Assembly (NCBI RefSeq): GCF_017743995.1
Contig: NZ_JAGHRB010000005.1
Span: forward strand, 186,001-250,000
DNA: 64,000 bases
Source: Ruegeria sp. R13_0
GTDB lineage: Bacteria > Pseudomonadota > Alphaproteobacteria > Rhodobacterales > Rhodobacteraceae
Reading direction: 5' to 3'
The notes below the pieces were generated by a model. The model worked only from the letters and a program-made list of their open reading frames with translations. It did no database searches and was not told the origin of the DNA. Within the stretch, counting starts at the first letter, position 1. Each line of letters starts with the position of its first letter. The translations under genes and the position numbers were made by a program. Positions 18,930 through 28,531 of this stretch are shown in pieces.

Positions 18930-19821
18930 CAGCTTCCTCAGATGACAATGACGCGGCGGGGCGGGCGGGGCCGACGATCTGACCCGGATCGCGGATTGTA
19001 GGGGCCGAGTTGTAGCGCAGAACGCGCAGGAACTCCAACCGTTCGAAATCGGCGGAGAGACGCACGCGCAGGCGGCCTCCGGGGTCTGCGGCGATCTGGC
19101 CGATCAGCAGACCGGCGGGAAACACGCCTCCATCACCCGACGTCACGACCCGGTCGCCGGGGCGCACAAGCTCACGGTTTTCCAGAAACTCGACCGATGG
19201 GGCCGGGGTATTGTCGCCCGTGATCAAAGCGGTCTGGCCCGAAGGCTGGATGGTTGCAGGAATGACGCTTGAGGCGTCAGTCATCAGAATGACGCGCGCC
19301 GTGTCTGGTCCAACGCCCGAGATACGGCCAACTAGTCCGATCCCGTCCATCGTAGCCCAGCCATCGACGATCCCGTCCCGCTCTCCTACATTCAACAGCA
19401 CTGACTGCCGGAAGGGCGAGCCGCTGTCTGCCATCACAACGCCGGTGACATAGGTCAGGCGCGGATCAAGCCGCACATTGTTCAAATCCAGAAGCCGCGC
19501 GTTTTCTTGCTCCAACTGCAGCGCGGCTTCTTTCCACGCACGCATCAACCGCAGTTCCGAGCGCAGCTCGCGGTTCTGCTCGCTCAGGCTTTGATAGCTT
19601 TGGAAATCGCGGAACAGGTTGACGGTCGCGGTGACCGGAACCATTGCCCAATCCATCGAGGGCACAACAGCATCCACAACCTGCGCGCGGAACCGTTCAA
19701 CCCGGGGGCTGTCGATCCGCCAGACAATGAAGATGCCCAGCAGGCACAGCACAACGATCCCCAGAAGCAGACGCCGCAGTGGGGCTGTGTAGTCATCGCG
19801 CTGTGATCGGTCTTTTGCCAC
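18919..19821 (-). CDS. mreC: Rod shape-determining protein MreC
   Basis: MreC links the cytoplasmic MreB filament to periplasmic PBP2. The 300-residue protein has one membrane helix (LLLGIVVLCLLGIFIVW), a coiled-coil-like stretch (QSYQSLSEQNRELRSELRLMRAWKEAALQLEQENARLLDL) and the beta-barrel domain with GERDGIVDGWATMDGIGLVGRI and GDRVVTSGDGGVFPAGLLIGQI. mreB lies 59 bp upstream on the same strand. Confidence 0.95.
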   Translation of the reverse strand: MAKDRSQRDDYTAPLRRLLLGIVVLCLLGIFIVWRIDSPRVERFRAQVVDAVVPSMDWAMVPVTATVNLFRDFQSYQSLSEQNRELRSELRLMRAWKEAALQLEQENARLLDLNNVRLDPRLTYVTGVVMADSGSPFRQSVLLNVGERDGIVDGWATMDGIGLVGRISGVGPDTARVILMTDASSVIPATIQPSGQTALITGDNTPAPSVEFLENRELVRPGDRVVTSGDGGVFPAGLLIGQIAADPGGRLRVRLSADFERLEFLRVLRYNSAPTIRDPGQIVGPARPAASLSSEEAGDG

Positions 19822-19880
19822 AGGTTACCTTCCCGTGCTGCTCGGGCCGAATTTACCCTATTTTCTAAAGGGTGCGCGCC

Positions 19881-20993
<1,113 letters not shown>

Positions 20994-21082
20994 TTATAGG
21001 GTGCCAACTCGCCCGGTAAAAGGGCTGATTCCGCGGCAATCAGCACCTTTTCGCCTCATTTGCAGGGACTGTAGAAGGCAAT

Positions 21083-21868
21083 ATGCTCTCATATCAACAT
21101 ATTTACCACGCCGGGAATCTGGCTGATGTGCAAAAGCACGCTTTATTGGCATGGACGCTGTCCTATCTGACCCAAAAGGACAAACCGCTGACATATGTCG
21201 AAACCCATTCGGGACGTGGGCTTTACAAGCTAGATTCAGATGAGGCGCGCAAGACCGGAGAAGCAGCCGCCGGGATCGAGCGGGTGCAGCGTGGTGCATG
21301 GTTTGGCGATGATCATCCGCTGGCGCAAGCGATCGGGATGACACGTACGCGTTTTGGAGAGGCCAGCTACCCCGGATCGCCCCTGATTGCAGCTAGCCTG
21401 CTGAGGTCGCAAGACAGTCTGCACCTCGCCGAATTGCATCCGCAGGAATATGCGGCATTGTCACTGGCAGTGCCAGGGGGCAATGCGCGCGTCTACAAGC
21501 AGGACGGGTACGAGCTTGCGCAGTCCCTACTGCCGCCGACGCCCAGACGGGGTATGCTGTTGATTGACCCCAGCTACGAGGTGAAGGCGGAATATGACCG
21601 CCTTCCGGGGATAATCGCCAAGCTGCATCGCAAATGGAATGTGGGCGTGATCGCTTTGTGGTACCCGATCCTGAAGGATGCCCGTCAAAAGCCGATGGTG
21701 GATGCGCTGACGTCTCAGGATTTCCCGAAGGTGTTGAAACACGAGGTGACATTCCCCGCAGCGCGCAAAGGGCATGGGATGGTCGGGTCTGGAATGTTCG
21801 TGATCAACGCGCCTTTTGGTTTGGATCGGGAAACCCGCAGATTGTCCGTGTTGTTCAAACAACTCTGA
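21083..21868 (+). CDS. rlmJ: 23S rRNA (adenine(2030)-N6)-methyltransferase
   Basis: RlmJ methylates A2030 of 23S rRNA. The 261-residue protein begins MLSYQHIYHAGNLADVQKHALL and has the SAM-binding GRGLY region, HPQEYAAL, and the catalytic DPSYEVKAEYDRLP (the DPPYE-type motif of N6-adenine methyltransferases, with serine at the third position here). It is divergent from mreB and convergent with leuA. Confidence 0.93.
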   Translation: MLSYQHIYHAGNLADVQKHALLAWTLSYLTQKDKPLTYVETHSGRGLYKLDSDEARKTGEAAAGIERVQRGAWFGDDHPLAQAIGMTRTRFGEASYPGSPLIAASLLRSQDSLHLAELHPQEYAALSLAVPGGNARVYKQDGYELAQSLLPPTPRRGMLLIDPSYEVKAEYDRLPGIIAKLHRKWNVGVIALWYPILKDARQKPMVDALTSQDFPKVLKHEVTFPAARKGHGMVGSGMFVINAPFGLDRETRRLSVLFKQL

Positions 21869-21884
21869 GGTCGCTTGGAGGAGC

Positions 21885-21994
21885 AAGCAAAGCTCCCGCC
21901 CCGTTCGCCTGCATCAAAGATGGCGTCAAACGCGCTGCCGGGCCCAAAACCCAAGGTGGGTCGGCGAAGCCGGGCCGCCGCGGGTGCGGGAGCC
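21885..21994. repeat. GC-rich intergenic stretch with an outer inverted repeat
   Basis: The segment between rlmJ and the large palindrome opens with AGCTCCCGC (21891-21899) and closes with GCGGGAGC (21986-21993), inverted with respect to each other across about 90 bp. The stretch between carries no convincing gene. It may be part of the same intergenic repeat as the palindrome at 22011. Confidence 0.4.
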
Positions 21995-22010
21995 CTTTGC
22001 CGTTTCTATA

Positions 22011-22108
22011 GCGTTTCGGGTTAAACCTGAGACACGAATGCCCTGCCACGCTTTCAGCGTTCTCGGGACATTCGTGTCGCTTGATGTTTCAGGTAAAACC
22101 CGAAACGC
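22011..22108. repeat. 98-nt long imperfect palindrome between rlmJ and leuA
   Basis: Left arm GCGTTTCGGGTT...ACCTGA...GACACGAATG (22011-22040) is matched in inverse by CATTCGTGTC (22069-22078), TCAGGT (22089-22094) and AACCCGAAACGC (22097-22108). The right arm has about 10 extra bases. The tip CACGCTTTCAGCGTT can form its own small hairpin. It ends one base before the leuA stop codon. It may act as a bidirectional terminator of the convergent genes, or be a dispersed palindromic repeat. Confidence 0.8.
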
Positions 22109-22109
22109 A

Positions 22110-23678
22110 TTAGGTCAGGTCTTTGTAGCTGATCTCACGCGTGTCTACGCCGGGGCCGGTTTTCTCGCGACGGACGATCAGGCGGTTCAGCGCGTGGATA
22201 TAGGCCTTGGCTGACGCAACGACCGTGTCTGTGTTGGCCGATTGGCCCGTTGCGATCATGCCATCCTCGCTCAGGCGGACCGAGACGGTGGCTTGCGCGT
22301 CGGTGCCTTCGGTCACAGCGTGAACCTGGTACAGTTGCAACCGGGCGGTGTTGGGATAGATCGCGCGGATCGCTTTGAACGTCGCATCCACCGGACCATC
22401 ACCATGTTCTGTGGCGATGATGTCCTTGCCGTCCATTTCAAGCTCAACGGTTGCTTCGGCCTGACCGCCGGTGCCGCAGGTCACTTTCATCGAGACAAGC
22501 TGAAGATAGTCGTCATGCTCATCCATGGTCATCAAAGCGATCAGGTCGTCGTCGAACACCTCTTTCTTGCGGTCGGCCAGATCCTTGAACCGAACGAAGA
22601 TGTCCTTGAGCTGGTTGTCACCGACGTCAAAACCCAACGTCTCGAGCTTGTCGCGCAGCGCGGCGCGGCCCGAGTGTTTGCCCAAGGGCAGAGACGTGCC
22701 GGAGAGGCCGATATCCTCGGGGCGCATGATCTCGAAGTTTTCGCGGTTCTTCAGCATGCCGTCCTGATGGATGCCGCTTTCATGCGCGAAGGCGTTCTTG
22801 CCGACGATGGCCTTGTTGAACTGAACGTTGAAGCCCGACACGGTCGCCACGCGGCGCGAGATATGCATGATCTTGGTGGTGTCGATGCCCGTGTGCCAAG
22901 GCATGATGTCGTTGCGGGTACGAAGCGCCATCACGACCTCTTCCAAAGCCGTGTTGCCTGCGCGTTCGCCCAGACCGTTGATGGTACACTCGATCTGACG
23001 CGCACCGCCTGCAACAGCGGCCAGAGAGTTCGCGGTCGCCATGCCAAGGTCGTTGTGGCAGTGGGTGGCAAAGATCACCTCATCCGCGCCCGGTACTGTC
23101 TCGATCAGGCGTTTGATCAGATCGGCGCTTTCGACCGGGGCGGTGTACCCCACCGTATCAGGGATGTTGATCGTGGTTGCGCCTGCTTTGATCGCTATCT
23201 CGATCACACGGCAGAGGTAATCCCACTCGGTCCGCGTCGCATCCATCGGTGACCACTGCACGTTTTCACACAAGTTGCGCGCGTGGCTGACGGTTTCGTG
23301 GATCTTCTCGGCCATCTCGTCCATTGTCAGGTTCGGAATGGCGCGGTGCAGGGGGGATGTGCCGATGAAGGTGTGAATACGGTTCTTCTCAGCGTGTTTC
23401 ACCGCCTCCCAGCAGCGGTCAATGTCGGCGAAGTTCGCACGGGCCAGACCGCAGATACGGCTGTTTTTCGCTCGTTGCGCAATCTCGGAAACGGCCTTGA
23501 AGTCGCCCTCGGATGCGATGGGGAAACCGGCTTCGATAATGTCGACGCCCATTTCGTCCAGCAGCTCGGCAATCTCGAGCTTTTCGTCATGGGTCATGGT
23601 TGCGCCGGGGCTCTGCTCGCCGTCGCGCAAAGTGGTATCGAAGATCAAGACGCGGTCTTGGTCGGTCACGTTGGTCAT
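22110..23678 (-). CDS. leuA: 2-isopropylmalate synthase
   Basis: First committed step of leucine synthesis: acetyl-CoA plus 2-oxoisovalerate gives 2-isopropylmalate. The 522-residue protein has the HMGL-type barrel with FDTTLRDGEQSPGATM, the metal-binding HCHNDLGMATANSLAA, the GLGERAGN loop, and a C-terminal LeuA dimer domain for leucine feedback (GDGPVDATFKAI). The ATG at 23678 fits homologues; the frame is open to 23756 but that extension crosses the attenuator hairpin. A leucine-rich leader peptide precedes it. Confidence 0.96.
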   Translation of the reverse strand: MTNVTDQDRVLIFDTTLRDGEQSPGATMTHDEKLEIAELLDEMGVDIIEAGFPIASEGDFKAVSEIAQRAKNSRICGLARANFADIDRCWEAVKHAEKNRIHTFIGTSPLHRAIPNLTMDEMAEKIHETVSHARNLCENVQWSPMDATRTEWDYLCRVIEIAIKAGATTINIPDTVGYTAPVESADLIKRLIETVPGADEVIFATHCHNDLGMATANSLAAVAGGARQIECTINGLGERAGNTALEEVVMALRTRNDIMPWHTGIDTTKIMHISRRVATVSGFNVQFNKAIVGKNAFAHESGIHQDGMLKNRENFEIMRPEDIGLSGTSLPLGKHSGRAALRDKLETLGFDVGDNQLKDIFVRFKDLADRKKEVFDDDLIALMTMDEHDDYLQLVSMKVTCGTGGQAEATVELEMDGKDIIATEHGDGPVDATFKAIRAIYPNTARLQLYQVHAVTEGTDAQATVSVRLSEDGMIATGQSANTDTVVASAKAYIHALNRLIVRREKTGPGVDTREISYKDLT

Positions 23679-23729
23679 GGGGTTCTCTTTCTTCTTCTGT
23701 CCTAAAGCCTCTTGGCGCGCTGGCGTCCT

Positions 23730-23765
23730 CCTCTGAGCGGGCGCGCCGAATGGCACGCTCAGAGG
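23730..23765 (-). promoter_or_regulatory. Attenuator-like hairpin overlapping the leader-peptide stop
   Basis: Perfect 10-bp arms CCTCTGAGCG (23756-23765, read on the minus strand) and CGCTCAGAGG (23730-23739) enclose a 16-nt loop with a small inner GCC/GGC stem. The TGA stop of the leader peptide lies within the first arm, so a ribosome at the leucine codons would block it. The loop sequence GGCGCGC can alternatively pair with GCGCGCC about 20 bases further on. There is no strong U-run, so the termination mechanism is unclear. Confidence 0.7.
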
Positions 23766-23845
23766 CGGATTAGGATCAGTAGGCCACGCAGCGACGCACC
23801 GCGAAGGGCGGTGTCGGCAACAAGGATATCTGCGCGGTTGATCAT
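23759..23845 (-). CDS. leuL: leu operon leader peptide (28 residues)
   Basis: A short reading frame starting ATG ATC AAC CGC and ending in the residues GLLILIRL before TGA. Five of the last ten codons are leucine and two are isoleucine; two of the leucine codons are CTA, rare in such GC-rich genomes. It ends 80 bases before leuA and its stop is inside a strong hairpin, the standard arrangement of a ribosome-mediated attenuator. No Shine-Dalgarno precedes the ATG; see the promoter entry for a likely leaderless start. Below the usual gene-calling size. Confidence 0.82.
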   Translation of the reverse strand: MINRADILVADTALRGASLRGLLILIRL

Positions 23846-23854
23846 AAGAATGAG

Positions 23855-23881
23855 GTTATACCCAGCTTGCGCGGAATGAAA
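23855..23881 (-). promoter_or_regulatory. Probable leu promoter giving a near-leaderless transcript
   Basis: On the minus strand TTTTCA, a 16-bp spacer and TATAAC (23855-23860) resemble a sigma-70 promoter. The expected start of transcription, 6-8 bases past TATAAC, falls within about four bases of the leader-peptide ATG at 23845. Confidence 0.55.
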
Positions 23882-23969
23882 AGAACCAAAATGAGGGCAT
23901 GTTCCTTTCTATGCGAATTCTTGAGCACCAATCATTGATCCAACCGTCGCTGCCGCTAGGTCGTGAGAC

Positions 23970-24635
23970 ATGAAAACAGCTTTGATTATAGGCGCCTCGG
24001 GCGGAATTGGTTCGGCGCTTTGCAAGCGTCTTGAGGGGCAGGGTATTCAGGTCACCAGCCTGTCCCGGTCGGTTGACGGGTTTGATCTGACCCAACCGGA
24101 GCAGGCTTTGCAGATGTTGGATGACCTGCCTGACCCGTTCGATCTGGTTCTGGTCGTCTCCGGCGCGTTGGAGATCAACGGGGCGGAGCCGGAAAAGACG
24201 ATCCGCGCTGTATCGGCACAGGCAATGATGGATCAGTTTGCGTTGAATGCGGTAGGTCCGGCGCTGGTCCTCAGCCGTGCGCACAGATTGCTACCGCGCG
24301 GCGGGCGATCTGTTTTTGGTGTTCTGTCAGCGCGTGTGGGTTCGATCGGAGACAACCGGATCGGTGGTTGGATCAGCTACCGGGCTGCGAAAGCTGCGGT
24401 GAATCAGATCGTCCATACCTCGGCTATTGAGCTGGCGCGCACGCACAAACAGGCGATCTGCGTGTCTTTACATCCCGGAACCGTCAAAACGGCCTTCACG
24501 CAGAAATACCTTGGTCGGCATCCGGCAGTGGAGCCTGAAGAGGCCGCGATGAACCTGCTGAACGTGGTCAACGGTCTAACGACCGATGACACGGGTGGGT
24601 TTTTCGACTGGGCCGGAAAACCCGTTCCGTGGTAG
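23970..24635 (+). CDS. SDR family NAD(P)-dependent oxidoreductase (C-factor/CsgA-like)
   Basis: A 221-residue short-chain dehydrogenase. TALIIGASGGIGSALCKRL is the glycine-rich cofactor site; the catalytic pair is YRAAK (Tyr and Lys) with a serine in VLSARVGSIGD. The DLTQPEQALQML and HPGTVKTAFTQKYLG segments fit the C-factor-like SDR subgroup. Substrate unknown. Divergent from leuA and convergent with the MORN gene. Confidence 0.87.
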   Translation: MKTALIIGASGGIGSALCKRLEGQGIQVTSLSRSVDGFDLTQPEQALQMLDDLPDPFDLVLVVSGALEINGAEPEKTIRAVSAQAMMDQFALNAVGPALVLSRAHRLLPRGGRSVFGVLSARVGSIGDNRIGGWISYRAAKAAVNQIVHTSAIELARTHKQAICVSLHPGTVKTAFTQKYLGRHPAVEPEEAAMNLLNVVNGLTTDDTGGFFDWAGKPVPW

Positions 24636-24639
24636 CAAG

Positions 24640-26124
24640 TTAACCGTCGGAGGGTTCCGCCTGCGCTGGTTCCTCAGTGTTTTCCGCCTGAGCGGGTTCA
24701 TCCTCTTGAACGGGCGCTTCTTCTGCTGAGCTTTGCGCAGGCAAGGCGTCATTGTCCCACACGCCAGACTCCTCTTGCCCGTTGGCATAGCGCATGGTGC
24801 CTTCGCCGTGGCGTTTGTTGTCGAGGAAGCCGCCTTCGTAGACGTCGCCCGTGCTGTAGGTCGCAACGCCGACGCCGCTGATTTTGCCGTCAACCCAATC
24901 GCCCGTGTAGGTGAAGGTGCTGGGCGTTGTGATCGTGCCTTTGCCGTGGCGTTTGCCGTTCAAGAAGTCTCCGTCATAGATCGTGCCGTCCGCGTAGCTG
25001 GCCTTGCCTTTGCCCTGCCGCGCACCGTCGACCCATTCGCCCTCATAGCGATAGCCGTTGGCGAAAGTGACGATGCCGGTGCCATGGCTGACCGCATTCC
25101 GGAACTCGCCGGTATAGACGACACCGTTTGGATATGTGGCCTTGCCCCGACCTTCGAACACGCCCGCAACCCACTCACCATCATAGACGGTGCCGTCGGG
25201 ATAGGTGTTCTGGCCCTTGCCATGCGGCAGGTCCGCGCTGAGTTCACCGATATAGGTTGAGCCATCGGGATAGGTGATCTCACCAAAACCTTCGATCTGA
25301 CCACGTGACCAGTCGCCTGTGTAGCTGTAGCCATCTGTTCCGGTGAAGGTGCCTTTGCCGTGGCGCTGATCGTCTTCGTAGTCGCCCTCATAGACGTTGC
25401 CGTTGGCATAGGTTTCCTTGCCTTTACCCTGACGGCGCCCGTCCAGCAATGCGCCCTCGTAGACATCTCCGTTGGCCAGCGTCAGCCGCCCCCTGCCTGT
25501 CATCACGTTGTTCTGCCACTGACCGTCATATTCAACGCCGTCCGACTGAACCAGACGACCTTGACCATGGCGCTGACCCTGTTCGATCTCACCTTCATAG
25601 ACAGATCCATCGGCCGAAGTGATCTTGCCCATGCCCTGCTTTTCACCCTCAACCCAGTCGCCCTCGTAGGCGTATCCGTTGGGGTCGGACAGAGTGCCCT
25701 TGCCGTGATGGCGCGCGTCTTTGAACGCGCCTTCATATCGCAGGCCATTGGCATATTGGGCCACGCCGGTTCCGTTGATGGCCCCGTTGGACCACGTCCC
25801 TTCGTAGGTGCCGCCATCGGGATAGGTGATCTTGCCCTGGCCGTCTGGCTGGCCATCGGCGAATGTACCTTCGTAGATCGCGCCATTTGCAAAGCGCGCC
25901 GTGCCTTGCCCCTGAATCTTGCCTTCGATCCATTCGCCCGAATACTCGAACCCGTTGGGTAGCCGATACGACCCGGTCCCGTGCCGCAAGCCGTTCAGGA
26001 AGGTGCCTTCATAGACGCCTCCGACCTCGTCATCTTTGACGATGACAGTTCCGTCCTGTGCAAAGGCTGCCGCTGCGATCAGGGTCATGGCCCCTGCAGC
26101 AATCGAATTGCGGATCACATCCAT
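24640..26124 (-). CDS. Exported MORN-repeat protein, 18 tandem repeats
   Basis: A 494-residue protein: signal peptide MDVIRNSIAAGAMTLIAAAAFAQ, then 18 consecutive 23-residue units of the form YEG-x4-G-x2-HG-x-G-x6-NG and a partial nineteenth, then an acidic Glu/Ala/Pro tail. MORN repeats form an elongated beta-hairpin rod that in eukaryotes binds lipids or proteins; bacterial roles are poorly known. The ATG at 26124 has CAGGAAC in front and starts the signal peptide; ATGs at 26148/26151 are alternatives. nadE is divergent. Confidence 0.9.
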   Translation of the reverse strand: MDVIRNSIAAGAMTLIAAAAFAQDGTVIVKDDEVGGVYEGTFLNGLRHGTGSYRLPNGFEYSGEWIEGKIQGQGTARFANGAIYEGTFADGQPDGQGKITYPDGGTYEGTWSNGAINGTGVAQYANGLRYEGAFKDARHHGKGTLSDPNGYAYEGDWVEGEKQGMGKITSADGSVYEGEIEQGQRHGQGRLVQSDGVEYDGQWQNNVMTGRGRLTLANGDVYEGALLDGRRQGKGKETYANGNVYEGDYEDDQRHGKGTFTGTDGYSYTGDWSRGQIEGFGEITYPDGSTYIGELSADLPHGKGQNTYPDGTVYDGEWVAGVFEGRGKATYPNGVVYTGEFRNAVSHGTGIVTFANGYRYEGEWVDGARQGKGKASYADGTIYDGDFLNGKRHGKGTITTPSTFTYTGDWVDGKISGVGVATYSTGDVYEGGFLDNKRHGEGTMRYANGQEESGVWDNDALPAQSSAEEAPVQEDEPAQAENTEEPAQAEPSDG

Positions 26125-26278
26125 TGTTGTTCCTGCCTGCCCGGTCATCATTGCTTGCTTTCTTCGGCGCAAAACTAAGGGACCGTCACGGGCAGAGCAA
26201 CGGCTTTTGCCGCATGGCCCTTTCACTCGCGCGGTGATCTGCTAAATGCAAAAGGACTGACGAAGGCAAGAGGGCAGC

Positions 26279-27937
26279 ATGGCCGACCGTTTCCGCATCA
26301 CTCTGGCGCAGCTTAACCCCACCGTGGGGGATATTTCCGGCAATGCCGCCAAAGCACGCGCAGCGTGGCACGAGGCCCGCGAGGCCGGGGCCGATATGGT
26401 GGCCTTCCCCGAGATGTTCATCACCGGCTACAACACGCAGGACCTCGTGATGAAGCCCGCGTTTCACCGCGCTGCCATGGCTGCGGTTGAGGATTTGGCT
26501 GCGGATTGCGCCGAGGGTCCCGCCATTGCCATCGGCGGGCCGTGGGTCGAAGGTGACAGCCTCTACAATGCTTATGTGATTCTGAATGGCGGACGAATCA
26601 CCAGCAAGTCCCTGAAACACCATCTACCGAACGAAACGGTTTTTGATGAGGTGCGTCTGTATGATTCCGGTCCGTTGGGTGGGCCATACTCGGTGGGTAA
26701 TTTCCGCATCGGTAGCCCGATCTGCGAAGATGGCTGGCACCCGGACGTGGCTGAGACGCTGGAGGAAACCGGCGCCGAGTTTCTGCTGATCCCCAACGGC
26801 TCTCCCTATTTTCGCGACAAATACGATGTGCGCCTGAACCATATGGTAGCCCGCGTGGTCGAGACCGGCCTGCCGCTGATCTATCTGAACATGGTCGGCG
26901 GGCAGGATGATCAGGTTTTTGACGGAGCAACCTTCGGCCTGAACCCGGGTGGTGAGCTTGCCTTCCGCATGCCCGTATTCGACGAAGCGATATGCCATGT
27001 CGATCTTGAGCGTGGCGATGACGGCTGGCACATCGTTCCGGCCGAGATCGTCCCCCAACCGGATGTGTGGGAGCAGGACTACCGTGCCATGGTCCAATCC
27101 TTGCGCGACTACATGGGCAAGACCGGTTTCAAAAAAGCGGTTCTCGGGCTGTCAGGCGGGGTCGATTCAGCCCTGGTTGCGGCCATTGCCGTTGACGCGA
27201 TTGGCGCTGAGAATGTGCGATGTGTGATGCTGCCATCGGAATACACCAGCCAGGCTTCGCTGGACGATGCCGAGGCGGTCGCCAAGGCGCTGGGCGTTCA
27301 CTATGACTATGTGCCAATCTCGGACAGTCGCGCGGCGGTGACCGAGACTCTGGCCCCTCTGTTCGCGGGTCGTGATGTCGATCTGACCGAAGAGAACATC
27401 CAGTCGCGCCTGCGCGGTGTGTTGCTGATGGCAATCTCGAACAAGTTTGGTGAGATGCTGCTGACCACCGGCAACAAATCCGAGGTCGCCGTGGGCTATG
27501 CCACCATCTACGGCGATATGAACGGGGGCTATAACCCGATCAAGGACCTCTACAAAACCCGCGTGTTCGAGACCTGCCGCTGGCGCAACGCCAATCATCG
27601 CGACTGGATGATGGGGCCTGAAGGCGAAGTCATCCGACCGTCGGTCATCGACAAACCCCCAAGCGCCGAGCTGCGCGAAGATCAGAAAGACAGCGACAGC
27701 CTGCCGGACTATCCGGTTCTGGATGCCATTCTGGAGATCCTGGTCGATCAGGATGGCTCGATTGCCGATTGTGTTGCGGCCGGTTTCGATGAGGCCGATG
27801 CCAAACGGGTCGAGCATCTGATTTACATCAGCGAGTATAAACGGTTCCAATCCGCCCCCGGCACGCGCCTGACCAGCCGGGCCTTCTGGTTGGATCGTCG
27901 CTATCCGATCGTGAATCGTTGGCGTGATCAGGGATAA
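26279..27937 (+). CDS. nadE: Glutamine-dependent NAD+ synthetase
   Basis: Final step of NAD synthesis, amidation of nicotinate adenine dinucleotide. The 552-residue protein joins an N-terminal nitrilase-type glutaminase domain (ITLAQLNPTVGDISGNAAK, catalytic Glu in FPEMFITGY, Lys in LKHHLPN, Cys in GSPICEDGWHP) to a C-terminal synthetase with the pyrophosphate loop LGLSGGVDSALVAAI. GNKSEVAVGYATIYGDMNGGYNPIKDLYKT is also typical. A weak hairpin (AAACAA/TTGTTT then a T-run) follows the stop. Confidence 0.96.
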   Translation: MADRFRITLAQLNPTVGDISGNAAKARAAWHEAREAGADMVAFPEMFITGYNTQDLVMKPAFHRAAMAAVEDLAADCAEGPAIAIGGPWVEGDSLYNAYVILNGGRITSKSLKHHLPNETVFDEVRLYDSGPLGGPYSVGNFRIGSPICEDGWHPDVAETLEETGAEFLLIPNGSPYFRDKYDVRLNHMVARVVETGLPLIYLNMVGGQDDQVFDGATFGLNPGGELAFRMPVFDEAICHVDLERGDDGWHIVPAEIVPQPDVWEQDYRAMVQSLRDYMGKTGFKKAVLGLSGGVDSALVAAIAVDAIGAENVRCVMLPSEYTSQASLDDAEAVAKALGVHYDYVPISDSRAAVTETLAPLFAGRDVDLTEENIQSRLRGVLLMAISNKFGEMLLTTGNKSEVAVGYATIYGDMNGGYNPIKDLYKTRVFETCRWRNANHRDWMMGPEGEVIRPSVIDKPPSAELREDQKDSDSLPDYPVLDAILEILVDQDGSIADCVAAGFDEADAKRVEHLIYISEYKRFQSAPGTRLTSRAFWLDRRYPIVNRWRDQG

Positions 27938-28002
27938 ACAAGGCGCATTGTTTCCCTTTTTAGCGGCAGTGTTGCGCTGAATTGAATCATTGTTTCCGAT
28001 AT

Positions 28003-28014
28003 CGTACGCGTACG
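28003..28014. repeat. 12-bp perfect palindrome CGTACGCGTACG
   Basis: A perfect palindrome in the 273-bp gap (27938-28210) between nadE and the next small gene. The gap also holds the short hairpin GCCTCA/TGAGGC near 28092-28105 and no other recognisable feature. It could be an operator for the downstream gene. Confidence 0.35.
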
Positions 28015-28210
28015 GGCGGTTTTTCCGGGGTGTTCCACGGCCTACCCTTGTTTTAGCGACATTTTTCCGCCACATTTATGCTTGGATATTGCCTCATGTG
28101 AGGCGGGTGTGACGTATTCCTGCGAGGGTTACAGGATCATGGCGAAGCGTTTGTTAGCCTGACAACGCCACATCCGGGTGGGATGTCTGAGTGAACAGTG
28201 TGGTGTTACG

Positions 28211-28483
28211 ATGTATGAGCAATATGATAAATCGCTTCACGCGCCGTGGGCGCTGAATACGATGGAGTCGCCTCCTCAGGAATTGGATGAGGCGAAGCTT
28301 GATGCGGCCATCGCAGATATGCTGAGGGAAGAAGCGGGTCAGCAGAATGTCGCGCCGATGAAGCGGCCTGAATTCCCTGATCTTGTGCCTCAGGAAGAGG
28401 TCCGGACCGGATCAAACTCCAAGTCGACCGGGTTTTCAGCCAATCTGCGTCAGAAATGGGCTGAGCTGTCAGGCGCGGCGTAA
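28211..28483 (+). CDS. Small acidic hypothetical protein
   Basis: A 90-residue protein that I do not recognise. It starts MYEQYDKSLHAPWALNTMESPP, has an acidic helical stretch (LDEAKLDAAIADMLREEAGQQ) and a basic end (SANLRQKWAELSGAA). No membrane segment or signal is visible, so it is likely cytoplasmic. The ATG at 28211 is used; a 5' extension to 28178 adds MGCLSEQCGVT without support. A clear hairpin terminator follows, so it is probably its own transcription unit. Confidence 0.6.
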   Translation: MYEQYDKSLHAPWALNTMESPPQELDEAKLDAAIADMLREEAGQQNVAPMKRPEFPDLVPQEEVRTGSNSKSTGFSANLRQKWAELSGAA

Positions 28484-28504
28484 ATCGCTAGGCTAAAACC
28501 GTGG

Positions 28505-28531
28505 AAGGTGCGGCGTATTTCGCGGCACCTT
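28505..28531 (+). terminator. Intrinsic terminator-like hairpin
   Basis: AAGGTGC (28505-28511) pairs with GCACCTT (28525-28531) with an inner GCG/CGC; a short T-run follows. It lies 21 bp after the stop of the small acidic protein gene. Confidence 0.6.

Noticed and set aside
22242..23252. 336-codon open frame opposite leuA
   Set aside because: Shadow of the leuA gene; the protein has no recognisable motif.
23679..23756. N-terminal extension of LeuA to 23756
   Set aside because: It would cross the attenuator hairpin and adds residues not seen in LeuA; the ATG at 23678 fits homologues.
24640..26124. Regularly spaced repeats that might suggest a CRISPR array
   Set aside because: The 69-bp period is coding and translates into MORN repeats with no unique spacers.
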